Of a stretch of 12,487 nucleotides of DNA, positions 6,465 through 12,487 are shown in pieces. A program made the translations under genes and the position numbers. The first letter of the stretch is position 1, and every line of letters starts with the position of its first letter. Below the pieces are notes generated by a model. The model saw only the letters and a list, made by a program, of their open reading frames with translations, was not told the origin of the DNA and did no database searches. Origin of the DNA: JAFGSZ01 sp964492185 (GTDB lineage: Bacteria > Bacteroidota > Bacteroidia > Bacteroidales > UBA10428). The stretch spans positions 1 to 12,487 of the forward strand of contig CAZBJH010000104.1 in NCBI GenBank assembly GCA_964492185.1. Direction: 5' to 3'.

Positions 6465-8195
6465 TTATTTATTTTCCTTTCCCAGTATTATTTCAGAAAC
6501 ACCGGCACCGGCAGGCACCATGGGAAATACGTTGTCTTCCTTTTCAATGGATACATCCAGCAGATATGATCCCTTATAGTCAAGCATTTCCTCTATAGCT
6601 TCCTTTAATTCCGGGCGTTCAAGTACCTTCCGTCCTTTAATACCAAAACCTTCGGCAACCTTTATGAAATCCGGGTTCATCAGGTAGGTTTGTGAATAAC
6701 GCTTGTCAAAAAACATTTCCTGCCATTGTCGTACCATACCCAGGTAATTGTTGTTCAAAAGTAAGATCTTTACGGGAATTTCCGATTGTTTGATGGTTCC
6801 AAGTTCCTGTATGGTCATTTGCAGACCTCCGTCACCAACAATAGCTATAACCTGTCTGTCAGGCTTTCCCACCTGTGCTCCCATGGCTGTCGGTACACCG
6901 AAACCCATAGTTCCCAGTCCGCCCGATGTAACGAAACTTCTCGGATGGTTCAGCTTAATATATCGTGAAGCAAACATCTGATGCTGTCCGACATCGGTAA
7001 CAATTATCGCTTCTCCCTTTGTTTTCTCATTCATCAGCCTGATTACCTCACCCATTGTAAGTCCAGGTTTTTTGGGATAAAGGTCCTGACTGATCACTTC
7101 ATAATGTTCCTTTTTGTCTAGTTCTTTGAATTCGGCGATCCAGCCATCAAATTTTCTTTCCTGAACATGCCGTGTTAATAGGGGTAGTGTTTTTTTAACA
7201 TTACCCGTAACAGCGATATCGGGTTTTATATTCTTGTATATTTCTGCCGGGTCAATTTCCATGTGAATGATCTTTGCCTGCCTGGCATATTTATCCAGAT
7301 TTCCGGTAACGCGATCGTCAAAACGCATGCCAATGGCTATCAGTACATCACACTCGTTGGTCATGATATTTGTCGCATAATTACCATGCATGCCAAGCAT
7401 TCCCATGTTCTGCGGATGTCCGGTTGGCAGCGCTGATACACCCAGTATAGTCCACGCGGCAGGGATGCCCGATTTTTCAATAAATTGTTTAAACTCTTCC
7501 TCAGCTCCTGCAAGGGTGACCCCCTGTCCGAAAAGTATATACGGCTTTTCTGCCTTATTTATCAGATCTGCAGCTTGTTTTACAGCCTTTTCATTTACTT
7601 TTGGCCATGGAAGATAACCACGTATGTAAGAGCACTTTTTATATTCGAAGTCCAGTTTACCGAATTGTGCATCTTTGGCAATATCTATTAAAACCGGTCC
7701 TGGACGCCCCGTACGGGCAATATAAAAAGCTTTCGCGATTACACTGGGGATATCCTCAGCTTTGGTTATCAGGAAGTTCCATTTGGTAACAGGCATCGAA
7801 ATACCTATCACATCTGTTTCCTGGAAAGCATCGGTTCCCAGCAGCGGGCTTATAACCTGACCGGTAATTGCAACTATGGGAGTTGAATCCATCATGGCAT
7901 CGGCAAGACCGGTTATCAGGTTGGTAGCCCCGGGTCCGGAAGTGGCCATACATACGCCTGTTTTGCCTGTGACCCGTGCATATCCTTGTGCAGCGTGAAC
8001 AGCGCCCTGTTCATGGCGGGTAAGTAGATGCCTGATTTTATCTGTATGGTTCATCAGTGAATCATACACGGGCATTATTGCCCCACCGGGATATCCAAAT
8101 ATGATCTCTGTATTTTCCTGTATCAATGATTCTAATAAAGCTTCTGAACCGGTGATCGTTTTTGTTGTTGTTTTTATAATGGTATCCGGGGTCAT
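6465..8195 (-). CDS. ilvB: Acetolactate synthase catalytic (large) subunit
   Basis: This 576-residue thiamine-diphosphate enzyme condenses two pyruvates to 2-acetolactate, or pyruvate with 2-oxobutyrate to 2-aceto-2-hydroxybutyrate. The N-terminal pyrimidine-binding domain has YPGGAIMPVYD (35-45) and the catalytic glutamate E62 in LTRHEQGAVHAAQGYAR. The central FAD domain has RFDDRVTGN. The C-terminal pyrophosphate domain has GDGG (454-457) and NNNYLGMVRQW (481-491), which together form the ThDP/Mg motif. The Trp of RQW is the conserved active-site-channel residue of the family. The length is normal and nothing is missing. It follows ilvD by 33 bases and precedes its regulatory subunit. Isoleucine synthesis also needs threonine deaminase, which is not encoded in the window. 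Confidence 0.98.
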   Translation of the reverse strand: MTPDTIIKTTTKTITGSEALLESLIQENTEIIFGYPGGAIMPVYDSLMNHTDKIRHLLTRHEQGAVHAAQGYARVTGKTGVCMATSGPGATNLITGLADAMMDSTPIVAITGQVISPLLGTDAFQETDVIGISMPVTKWNFLITKAEDIPSVIAKAFYIARTGRPGPVLIDIAKDAQFGKLDFEYKKCSYIRGYLPWPKVNEKAVKQAADLINKAEKPYILFGQGVTLAGAEEEFKQFIEKSGIPAAWTILGVSALPTGHPQNMGMLGMHGNYATNIMTNECDVLIAIGMRFDDRVTGNLDKYARQAKIIHMEIDPAEIYKNIKPDIAVTGNVKKTLPLLTRHVQERKFDGWIAEFKELDKKEHYEVISQDLYPKKPGLTMGEVIRLMNEKTKGEAIIVTDVGQHQMFASRYIKLNHPRSFVTSGGLGTMGFGVPTAMGAQVGKPDRQVIAIVGDGGLQMTIQELGTIKQSEIPVKILLLNNNYLGMVRQWQEMFFDKRYSQTYLMNPDFIKVAEGFGIKGRKVLERPELKEAIEEMLDYKGSYLLDVSIEKEDNVFPMVPAGAGVSEIILGKENK

Positions 8196-8228
8196 TTTTT
8201 TTAGAATTATCCTAATTAAAAGAATAGA

Positions 8229-10055
8229 TTAAATCATTCTTACAGCTCCTGTATCAGCTGATGTAACCATGGATGCATAAGCTTTCAATGCAGCAGATAC
8301 AGGACGGTTTCGCTTCACAGGGGTATAAGCACTGCTTCCCCTTTTTTCCTGTTCTTTTTTCCGCTTTTCCAGTTCATCGGGGGTAAGTTTGACATTGATA
8401 GTTCGTCGGGGTATGTTGATCTCAATAATATCTCCGTCTTTCAATAATCCTATCTCACCTCCTGCTGCAGCTTCGGGTGATACGTGGCCAATTGAAAGAC
8501 CTGATGTACCACCGGAAAATCGTCCGTCGGTAAGGAGTGCACATTTGTCACCCAGCTTTTTAGATTTGATATAGGATGTGGGGTACAGCATTTCCTGCAT
8601 ACCAGGCCCTCCTTTCGGGCCTTCATAGCGGATAATGACCACATCCCCGGGGACCAGTTTGTCCCCAAGAATAGCATCACATGCTTCTTCCTGGGATTCA
8701 TACACTTTAGCCGGTCCTGAAAAATCGAATATGGCTGGGTCCACTCCGGCAGTCTTCACAACACACCCTTCGCGGGCAATGTTTCCGAAAAGCACTGCCA
8801 GGCCACCGTCTTTATTATAACAATGTTCAATATCCCGGATACAACCTTTTTCCCTGTCCTTATCAAGTTCTTTGAACTGCAGGTTTTGTGATCCGAGTTT
8901 CAGATTGCGTATGCCTGACGGCGCACTTTTGTATATTTCGTAGTCTTCCGGATTTGTTTTGCCATTCATGATACTGAATTTTTGAATTGCCTCTCCGAGA
9001 CTTAGTAAATCAGCCCTTCTGACGGATGAATCTATCAAACCTCCTTTTTCCAGCTCAGCAAGAATACCCAGTATACCACCTGCACGGTTTACATCTTCAA
9101 CATGATATGGCGAGCTGGGTGAAACTTTACAAAGTACAGGTACTTTCCTTGAAAGTTCATCAATATCTTTCATGGTGAAATCAACACCTGCCTCATTGGC
9201 TATAGCTAAAATATGCAATACGGTATTGGTAGAACCACCCATAGCGATATCAAGAGTCATGGCATTCCTAAATGCTTCCCTGGTGGCAATGGAACGGGGG
9301 AGTACCGATTCATCCCCTTCAGTATAATACTTGTTTGTAAGCTTTACAATTTGCCTGGCCGCCTGTTCAAATAGTTTTTTCCTGTTACGGTGTGTAGCCA
9401 CAACAGTGCCGTTGCCCGGAAGTGCAAGTCCGATAGCTTCATTCAGACAATTCATAGAATTGGCTGTGAACATTCCTGAACATGATCCGCAGGTAGGGCA
9501 GGCGATTTGTTCCACTGCCTGAATTTCTTCATCCGTGACTTCAGGATCTGCAGCCATTACCATTGCATCTACAAGGTCATATTTTTTATCTTTTAATTGT
9601 CCTGCTTCCATCGGACCGCCTGATATAAATATTGTCGGAATGTTCAGTCGCATTGCCGCCATAAGCATGCCCGGGGTAATTTTATCACAATTGCTGATGC
9701 AAATCATGCCGTCCACTTTATGGGCATTACACATGTATTCGACACTGTCGGCGATAAGGTCACGGGACGGAAGTGAATACAACATCCCGTCGTGCCCCAT
9801 GGCAATGCCATCATCAATGGCAATGGTATTGAATTCTGCAGCAAAATAACCTTCTTTCTCAATTATGGATTTAACTTCCTGTCCTATTTCATGAAGGTGG
9901 GTATGGCCGGGAACGAACTGCGTAAAGGAATTGACAACGGCAATAATGGGTTTGCCTATCTGTTCTTCTTTCATACCGGCAGCGCGCCAAAGGCTTCTTG
10001 CCCCCGCCATGCGCCTGCCTTCAGTTGTTGTTGCGCTTCGTAGTTTTTTTGACAT
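8229..10055 (-). CDS. ilvD: Dihydroxy-acid dehydratase
   Basis: The 608-residue Fe-S enzyme removes water from 2,3-dihydroxy-isovalerate or -methylvalerate to give the 2-keto acid precursors of valine/leucine and isoleucine. Signature motifs are SNCDKITPGM, with C123, and CPTCGSCSGMFTANSMN (186-202), with C192 as the likely second cluster ligand, then GGSTNTVLHILAIA and the C-terminal GRFSGGTSGLSIGH. The N-terminal region reads VNSFTQFVPGH, as in the E. coli enzyme, and lacks the extra cysteine of the plant-type [2Fe-2S] enzymes. It is therefore expected to carry an oxygen-labile [4Fe-4S] cluster, which suits an anaerobic or microaerobic host. It is the first structural gene of the operon, 30 bases after the attenuator hairpin, so it is directly under leader control. 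Confidence 0.98.
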   Translation of the reverse strand: MSKKLRSATTTEGRRMAGARSLWRAAGMKEEQIGKPIIAVVNSFTQFVPGHTHLHEIGQEVKSIIEKEGYFAAEFNTIAIDDGIAMGHDGMLYSLPSRDLIADSVEYMCNAHKVDGMICISNCDKITPGMLMAAMRLNIPTIFISGGPMEAGQLKDKKYDLVDAMVMAADPEVTDEEIQAVEQIACPTCGSCSGMFTANSMNCLNEAIGLALPGNGTVVATHRNRKKLFEQAARQIVKLTNKYYTEGDESVLPRSIATREAFRNAMTLDIAMGGSTNTVLHILAIANEAGVDFTMKDIDELSRKVPVLCKVSPSSPYHVEDVNRAGGILGILAELEKGGLIDSSVRRADLLSLGEAIQKFSIMNGKTNPEDYEIYKSAPSGIRNLKLGSQNLQFKELDKDREKGCIRDIEHCYNKDGGLAVLFGNIAREGCVVKTAGVDPAIFDFSGPAKVYESQEEACDAILGDKLVPGDVVIIRYEGPKGGPGMQEMLYPTSYIKSKKLGDKCALLTDGRFSGGTSGLSIGHVSPEAAAGGEIGLLKDGDIIEINIPRRTINVKLTPDELEKRKKEQEKRGSSAYTPVKRNRPVSAALKAYASMVTSADTGAVRMI

Positions 10056-10085
10056 AATGTAATTGTATTTAAGTCGTTTAAAATT

Positions 10086-10115
10086 AAAAAAGCCATTCTT
10101 TCGGTAAGAATGGCT
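10086..10115 (-). terminator. Attenuator terminator of the ilv leader
   Basis: Read on the minus strand, AGCCATTCTT and AAGAATGGCT (plus positions 10106-10115 and 10091-10100) form a perfect 10-bp stem with a 5-base ACCGA loop, followed by a run of Ts (10086-10091). The plus-strand exit lacks a T-run, so the direction is clear. It lies between the leader peptide and ilvD, where it must be overcome for the operon to be expressed. Confidence 0.9.
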
Positions 10116-10173
10116 CTTTCATTATTTTGAATATAGCCTGTACCATCCTTACTTTAGCATCTTGACGAGGCTA
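10104..10173 (-). promoter_or_regulatory. Antiterminator and anti-antiterminator pairings of the ilv attenuator
   Basis: On the minus strand GTAAGGATGG (plus 10143-10152) can pair with CCATTCTTAC (plus 10104-10113) through 10 bp including one G-U. This occupies the 5' arm of the terminator and so excludes it. The upstream arm includes the TAA stop of the leader peptide and the end of its last sense codon, so a ribosome reaching the stop would mask it. A further helix, TAGCCT (10168-10173, leader codons 13-15) with AGGCTA (10134-10139), would enclose the antiterminator arm when no ribosome is on the leader. These are the alternative structures of classical ribosome-mediated attenuation. The pairings are seen in the sequence. 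Their use in the cell is inferred. Confidence 0.75.
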
Positions 10174-10211
10174 ATCAAAAGGACAGCGACAATGACTATT
10201 ATATTTTTCAT
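10149..10211 (-). CDS. ilv operon leader peptide (attenuation)
   Basis: A short frame encodes MKNIIVIVAVLLISLVKMLK and stop. Isoleucine is at 4, 5, 7 and 13, valine at 6, 8, 10 and 16, and leucine at 11, 12, 15 and 19: four of each, 12 of 20 residues. It starts about 13 bases after the predicted transcription start and ends 34 bases before the terminator hairpin. This composition and position match the leader peptides (such as ilvL of enteric bacteria) whose translation senses charged branched-chain tRNAs. When they are scarce, a ribosome stalls around codons 10-16, the antiterminator forms and ilvDBNC is transcribed. A hydrophobic small membrane protein is the alternative reading, but the flanking alternative RNA structures favour a leader. 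It is functionally equivalent to ilvL. I give no symbol because homology cannot be shown for such peptides. Confidence 0.88.
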   Translation of the reverse strand: MKNIIVIVAVLLISLVKMLK

Positions 10212-10230
10212 TTGTTATTGTTTTGGTTGA

Positions 10231-10263
10231 CAAATATAAAAAATTAAATATTATCATGTCAAA
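10231..10263 (-). promoter_or_regulatory. ilv operon promoter (Bacteroidetes-type)
   Basis: Read on the minus strand, TTTG (plus 10260-10263), a 21-base spacer and TATATTTG (plus 10231-10238) match the phylum's -33/-7 consensus TTTG and TAnnTTTG with accepted spacing. Transcription should begin near 10224, leaving a very short untranslated leader before the attenuator peptide. Confidence 0.8.
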
Positions 10264-10282
10264 AAAAAATTAAAAATAATTT
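10260..10282 (-). terminator. Weak AT-only terminator after methyltransferase gene
   Basis: On the minus strand AAATTA (plus 10277-10282) and TAATTT (plus 10267-10272) form a 6-bp stem with a four-T loop followed by Ts. The stem is all A-T and therefore weak. The T-run merges with the -33 element of the ilv promoter, so some read-through from the methyltransferase gene into the ilv leader is likely. Confidence 0.3.
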
Positions 10283-10291
10283 CAATCTATT

Positions 10292-11077
10292 TTATTTTTC
10301 CTTGTAAAAAGCATACATAAATTCGGGTGTTAGCAGCCTGTATCGCTCTATGGTTTGCTTATCCAGTTCATCAACATAGTTTTTGTCTTTGATCACAAAT
10401 CCCACTTTTTTCAGTCTTTCGGGGAAATCGGTTCCGTAAAGCCTGTAATGATCTTTTTGGCGAAATTGTTTTTCACGTTCCAGCGGGTCCTTAACAGAGG
10501 GATCCTCATGTGTCGTTTTCATTGAAAAATTAACAGGCACATGCAATATTGCATAACCTCCCGGCTTCAAAATGCGAAGGATCTCCGACATAGCCCGGGT
10601 ATCATCTTCAACATGTTCCAGTACATGATTACATATGACCACATCGTAACTGTTATCCCTGAAAGGCATTTGCTGAATATCAAGCTTTACATCGGCTATC
10701 GGTGATTCAAGATCTGCCGTGGTATAATTCAGATTTTTCTGTTTTTTAAGCCTTTTGTAAAAGCACTGTTCGGGAGCAACATGTAAAACTGTTTGCGGTT
10801 TGTCAAAAAAATCAGTTTTGTTTTTTAAAAACAGCCATATTAATCTGTGCCGCTCAAGTGAAAGGCACCTGGGGCACAATACATTTTTTCTGACAATATT
10901 GTATCCGTAAGGAAGGAATTTCCGGAACGTACTGTTGCATACAGGACATGCAACATTGTTGCCGTGGTAAAACAATGAGCTGATACGCATAAAAATGTAA
11001 CTTAGTCGAATAAGGTGCTTTCTTGGTACTGTATTCAGTACCATAGGAATGAATTTTCTCATTGCAATATCATTCAA
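10292..11077 (-). CDS. Zinc-ribbon class I SAM-dependent methyltransferase
   Basis: This 261-residue protein (256 if the in-frame ATG at 11062 is used) joins a small zinc ribbon to a methyltransferase fold. The ribbon has CPVC at 44-47 and CPRC at 68-71. The Rossmann-like domain follows: motif I is VLHVAPE (97-103) in place of the usual glycine-rich loop, the acidic end of strand beta-2 is TADLE with D122, motif IV is YDVVICNHVLEHVED (144-158), and ILKPGGYAILHVP comes after. The APE variant of motif I is, as I recall, characteristic of this ribbon-bearing subfamily, so it is not a defect by itself. The substrate is unknown. Relatives often sit near surface polysaccharide genes, but no such genes are here. 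It is on the same strand as the ilv operon and upstream of it, with its own promoter candidate at 11095. Its role in the ilv context is not apparent. Confidence 0.85.
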   Translation of the reverse strand: MNDIAMRKFIPMVLNTVPRKHLIRLSYIFMRISSLFYHGNNVACPVCNSTFRKFLPYGYNIVRKNVLCPRCLSLERHRLIWLFLKNKTDFFDKPQTVLHVAPEQCFYKRLKKQKNLNYTTADLESPIADVKLDIQQMPFRDNSYDVVICNHVLEHVEDDTRAMSEILRILKPGGYAILHVPVNFSMKTTHEDPSVKDPLEREKQFRQKDHYRLYGTDFPERLKKVGFVIKDKNYVDELDKQTIERYRLLTPEFMYAFYKEK

Positions 11078-11094
11078 TATTCAAAAAAACGTGT

Positions 11095-11102
11095 CAAATG
11101 TA
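11095..11102 (-). promoter_or_regulatory. Bacteroidetes-type -7 element for methyltransferase
   Basis: On the minus strand TACATTTG matches TAnnTTTG and predicts transcription from near 11088, 11 bases before the ATG at 11077 and 26 before the alternative at 11062. No -33 TTTG is seen at the right distance. Confidence 0.4.
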
Positions 11103-11155
11103 GGCAAATTTTTATAATTCGCTACCAGGATCATTTTCGCGGATTGAAAAATCCT

Positions 11156-11163
11156 TATTTTTG
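11156..11163 (+). promoter_or_regulatory. Bacteroidetes-type -7 element for VOC protein gene
   Basis: TATTTTTG matches TAnnTTTG and predicts a start near 11170, about 30 bases before the ATG at 11200. The -33 region is poor. It is divergent from the methyltransferase -7 element 54 bases away, so both genes share a compact intergenic region. Confidence 0.4.
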
Positions 11164-11199
11164 CCGGATATGGAATAGCTGTAATATTAAAAACATACA

Positions 11200-11649
11200 A
11201 TGAGACCTTTTAAAATTCTGGGAATTCAACAGATTGCCATAGGCGGTGAAGATAAGGATAAACTGAAAAAGTTTTGGGTTGATATAATGGGCCTGGAAAA
11301 GTTACACAGTTTCAAAAGTGAGAAAGAGAATGTATATGAGGATGTCCTGAAAATGGGAGAGGGGCCGGAGGCAGTGGAGATTGATATTATGCAGCCCATT
11401 GATATAAATAAAAAACCCAAAGTACATGAACCTAAACTTAATCATATAGGACTTTGGATCGATGACCTTCAGTCGGCGGTTGACTGGTTAACAAAACAAG
11501 GTGTGCGATTCACGCCGGGGGGTATACGTAAAGGTGCTTCCGGTTATGATGTTTGTTTTATCCACCCAAAAGGCAATGAAGATTTTCCGCTTTGCGGAGA
11601 GGGTGTGCTGGTGGAGCTTGTGCAGGCTCCGGGGGAGATGATAAAATAA
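11200..11649 (+). CDS. VOC-fold (glyoxalase/dioxygenase superfamily) protein
   Basis: This 149-residue protein consists of two vicinal-oxygen-chelate modules: IQQIAIGG starts the first and LNHIGLWIDDL the second. Candidate metal ligands are Q11, an acidic residue in VEIDIMQP (E60 or D62), H82 and E139 in LVELVQAP. This Q/acid/H/E pattern resembles glyoxalase I more than methylmalonyl-CoA epimerase, which uses a histidine at the first position. Database relatives of this kind are often loosely named lactoylglutathione lyase, but Bacteroidota commonly lack glutathione, so the true substrate is uncertain. The GGIRKGASGYDVCFIHPKG segment is strongly reminiscent of one widespread uncharacterised VOC subfamily. 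The gene stands alone. No plus-strand terminator is visible before the opposing ffs gene starts 4 bases later. Confidence 0.87.
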   Translation: MRPFKILGIQQIAIGGEDKDKLKKFWVDIMGLEKLHSFKSEKENVYEDVLKMGEGPEAVEIDIMQPIDINKKPKVHEPKLNHIGLWIDDLQSAVDWLTKQGVRFTPGGIRKGASGYDVCFIHPKGNEDFPLCGEGVLVELVQAPGEMIK

Positions 11650-11653
11650 AAAA

Positions 11654-11755
11654 GCGGGTAAGCTACTCATATCACGCCGCTACAACCGCCTACCCTTGCT
11701 TCCTTCCGGACCTGGGGGGATTCAGCAGGAGCTGGCCGTATAAGACTTACCCGCC
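11654..11755 (-). ncRNA. ffs: Signal recognition particle RNA, small bacterial (4.5S) type
   Basis: The minus strand carries the hallmark SRP domain IV sequence, CAGGTCCGGAAGGAAGCA, around plus 11697-11714. Terminal helix arms CTTACCCGC/GCGGGTAAG (plus 11654-11662 and 11746-11754) pair exactly and close a roughly 100-nt hairpin with no Alu domain. This RNA binds Ffh (SRP54) and directs nascent membrane proteins to FtsY. The 5' end is placed near 11755 from the promoter position. The 3' end is placed at the last paired base, after which the minus strand runs into TTTTTT, making the closing helix plus T-run the likely terminator. That T-run overlaps the 3' end of the convergent VOC gene. Confidence 0.95.
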
Positions 11756-11761
11756 GGACGG

Positions 11762-11793
11762 CAAAAATATGAACTTTTAATTAACATGACAAA
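11762..11793 (-). promoter_or_regulatory. ffs promoter (Bacteroidetes-type)
   Basis: On the minus strand TTTG (plus 11790-11793), a 20-base spacer and TATTTTTG (plus 11762-11769) match both promoter elements of the phylum. The predicted start, about 7 bases on, coincides with the first base of the SRP RNA closing helix, which supports both calls. Confidence 0.8.
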
Positions 11794-11831
11794 GAATTTA
11801 AAAAATTAATCTCCTGCCATAAAAAAACATT

Positions 11832-11839
11832 TATATTTG
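11832..11839 (+). promoter_or_regulatory. Bacteroidetes-type -7 element for DUF4199 gene
   Basis: TATATTTG fits TAnnTTTG and predicts a start near 11846, about 22 bases before the ATG at 11868. No clear -33 TTTG is present. It is divergent from the ffs promoter about 60 bases away. Confidence 0.5.
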
Positions 11840-11867
11840 CTTCACTAAACCAATTAAAAACGGAATT

Positions 11868-12392
11868 ATGGAACCCAAAAAAAATTCAATTTTCAATCAT
11901 GCTCTTACCTATGGAGCTATAGTTGGTATTGCGCTGATTATATGGACAATTTTATTATTCATCATGGATCTGTCATTTAACAAATGGTTAGGTTATGTCA
12001 GTTACCTGTTTATAATTGCCGGCATTATTCTTGGTATGAAATCATATCGTGATAATGTACAGGGGGGCTTTATAAATTATGGCAAAGCCTTGGGTATCGG
12101 TGTGCTTATTAGTTTGATCGCCGGTATAATATCAGCTTTGTACTTTCTGATACATATTAATTTTGTAGATACGGAATTTTTAGCCAAGTCGCAACAATTC
12201 ACGGAAGAACAAATGCTTAGTAAGGGGTTGACCGAAGAGCAGGTTGAAATGCAGATTGAGATGACATCTAAGTTTATGCGCCCCGGTTTTATGTTTATAA
12301 TGTCAATTGTAGGTAATGTTTTCATGGGGACGATCATATCATTGATTATAGCTGCTTTTGTAAAAAAGGATGAAAACCCCGTGGCAGTGTAA
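11868..12392 (+). CDS. DUF4199-family membrane protein
   Basis: This 174-residue integral membrane protein has four hydrophobic segments at about 12-33, 39-57, 73-95 and 140-165. A polar, Glu/Gln/Met-rich loop (about 100-138, including FTEEQMLSKGLTEEQVEMQIEM) lies between the third and fourth. The short lysine-rich N-terminus (MEPKK), the glycine-rich third helix (YGKALGIGVLISLIAGI) and the overall length match DUF4199, a family of unknown function found mainly in Bacteroidota. There is no cleavable signal peptide, since the first segment is too long and lacks a cleavage site. The amphipathic loop may be a short helical hairpin outside the bilayer. No functional clue comes from neighbours: ffs is divergent and unrelated. 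Confidence 0.9.
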   Translation: MEPKKNSIFNHALTYGAIVGIALIIWTILLFIMDLSFNKWLGYVSYLFIIAGIILGMKSYRDNVQGGFINYGKALGIGVLISLIAGIISALYFLIHINFVDTEFLAKSQQFTEEQMLSKGLTEEQVEMQIEMTSKFMRPGFMFIMSIVGNVFMGTIISLIIAAFVKKDENPVAV

Positions 12393-12424
12393 ATAGAGCT
12401 TGTCAATTAAGTTGGCAAATTGTT

Positions 12425-12487
12425 TTATTGGTCATGTGTCTGTTCAGAAAGTTCCATTTGCAAGGCTTGCGCAGTCCGAAAATGCGG
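12425..12487 (-). CDS. Possible 3' end of a minus-strand gene, partial
   Basis: A frame open to the window edge on the minus strand ends PHFRTAQALQMELSEQTHDQ and stop (TAA at plus 12425-12427). The composition looks protein-like, but 20 residues cannot identify it. Other frames here also stay open to the edge, including a plus-strand one from an ATG at 12434, so this is tentative. Between 12393 and 12424 I see only AT-rich spacer. Confidence 0.25.
   Translation of the reverse strand, partial: PHFRTAQALQMELSEQTHDQ

Noticed and set aside
10149..10211. Reading the 20-residue frame as a small membrane protein or toxin
   Set aside because: Its position between a strong promoter and a terminator, the Ile/Val/Leu content before an ilv operon and the competing helix over its stop codon fit a leader peptide better. 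The membrane-protein reading is not strictly excluded.
11488..11780. Small frames overlapping the ffs region on both strands
   Set aside because: The SRP domain IV consensus, exact closing helix and matching promoter show this is an RNA gene. The frames are incidental.
12405..12430. Possible terminator after the DUF4199 gene (CAATT/AATTG then TTTTATT)
   Set aside because: A five-base A-T-rich stem with an interrupted T-run is not distinguishable from chance in this base composition.

Overview
This 12.5 kb chromosomal window looks like it comes from a member of the Bacteroidota, probably Bacteroidales or Marinilabiliales. Supporting signs are low GC, start codons without Shine-Dalgarno sequences, repeated -7 elements of the Bacteroidetes type (TAnnTTTG, sometimes with TTTG about 20 bases upstream), a DUF4199 membrane protein, and the compact gene order ilvD-ilvB-ilvN-ilvC. 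The lineage call is inference from memory, not a search.

Layout. Positions 229-2619 (+) encode a GAF-PAS-PAS-AAA+-Fis activator of sigma-54 RNA polymerase, closed by a strong intrinsic terminator. Positions 2700-3010 hold a GC-richer, hairpin-dense stretch with no convincing gene, which resembles an interspersed repeat. An AT-rich stretch follows, carrying two identical 14-bp perfect palindromes about 125 bases upstream of an orphan ECF sigma factor (3287-3790, +). Next is an epoxide-hydrolase-like alpha/beta-hydrolase (3915-4748, +) that has lost its nucleophile and its catalytic histidine. It converges on the ilv operon.

The core is the minus-strand branched-chain amino acid operon, 10263 down to 4751. 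It has a good Bacteroidetes promoter, then an unannotated 20-residue leader peptide, MKNIIVIVAVLLISLVKMLK, in which 12 of 20 residues are Ile, Val or Leu. A perfect 10-bp terminator hairpin comes next, and then ilvD, ilvB, ilvN and ilvC. A 10-bp antiterminator helix, whose upstream arm overlaps the leader stop codon, is mutually exclusive with the terminator. Together these form a complete ribosome-mediated attenuator and are the most notable find here. IlvB/IlvN make acetolactate or acetohydroxybutyrate, IlvC isomerises and reduces it, and IlvD dehydrates the diol to the 2-keto acid. Valine-type feedback residues are intact in IlvN, so the pathway appears to be controlled at both transcript and enzyme level.

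Upstream of the operon on the same strand is a zinc-ribbon SAM methyltransferase (10292-11077). The right end holds a VOC/glyoxalase-fold protein (11200-11649, +), the small SRP RNA gene ffs on the minus strand (about 11654-11755) with a full promoter, and the DUF4199 protein (11868-12392, +). The last 60 bases may contain the 3' end of another minus-strand gene.
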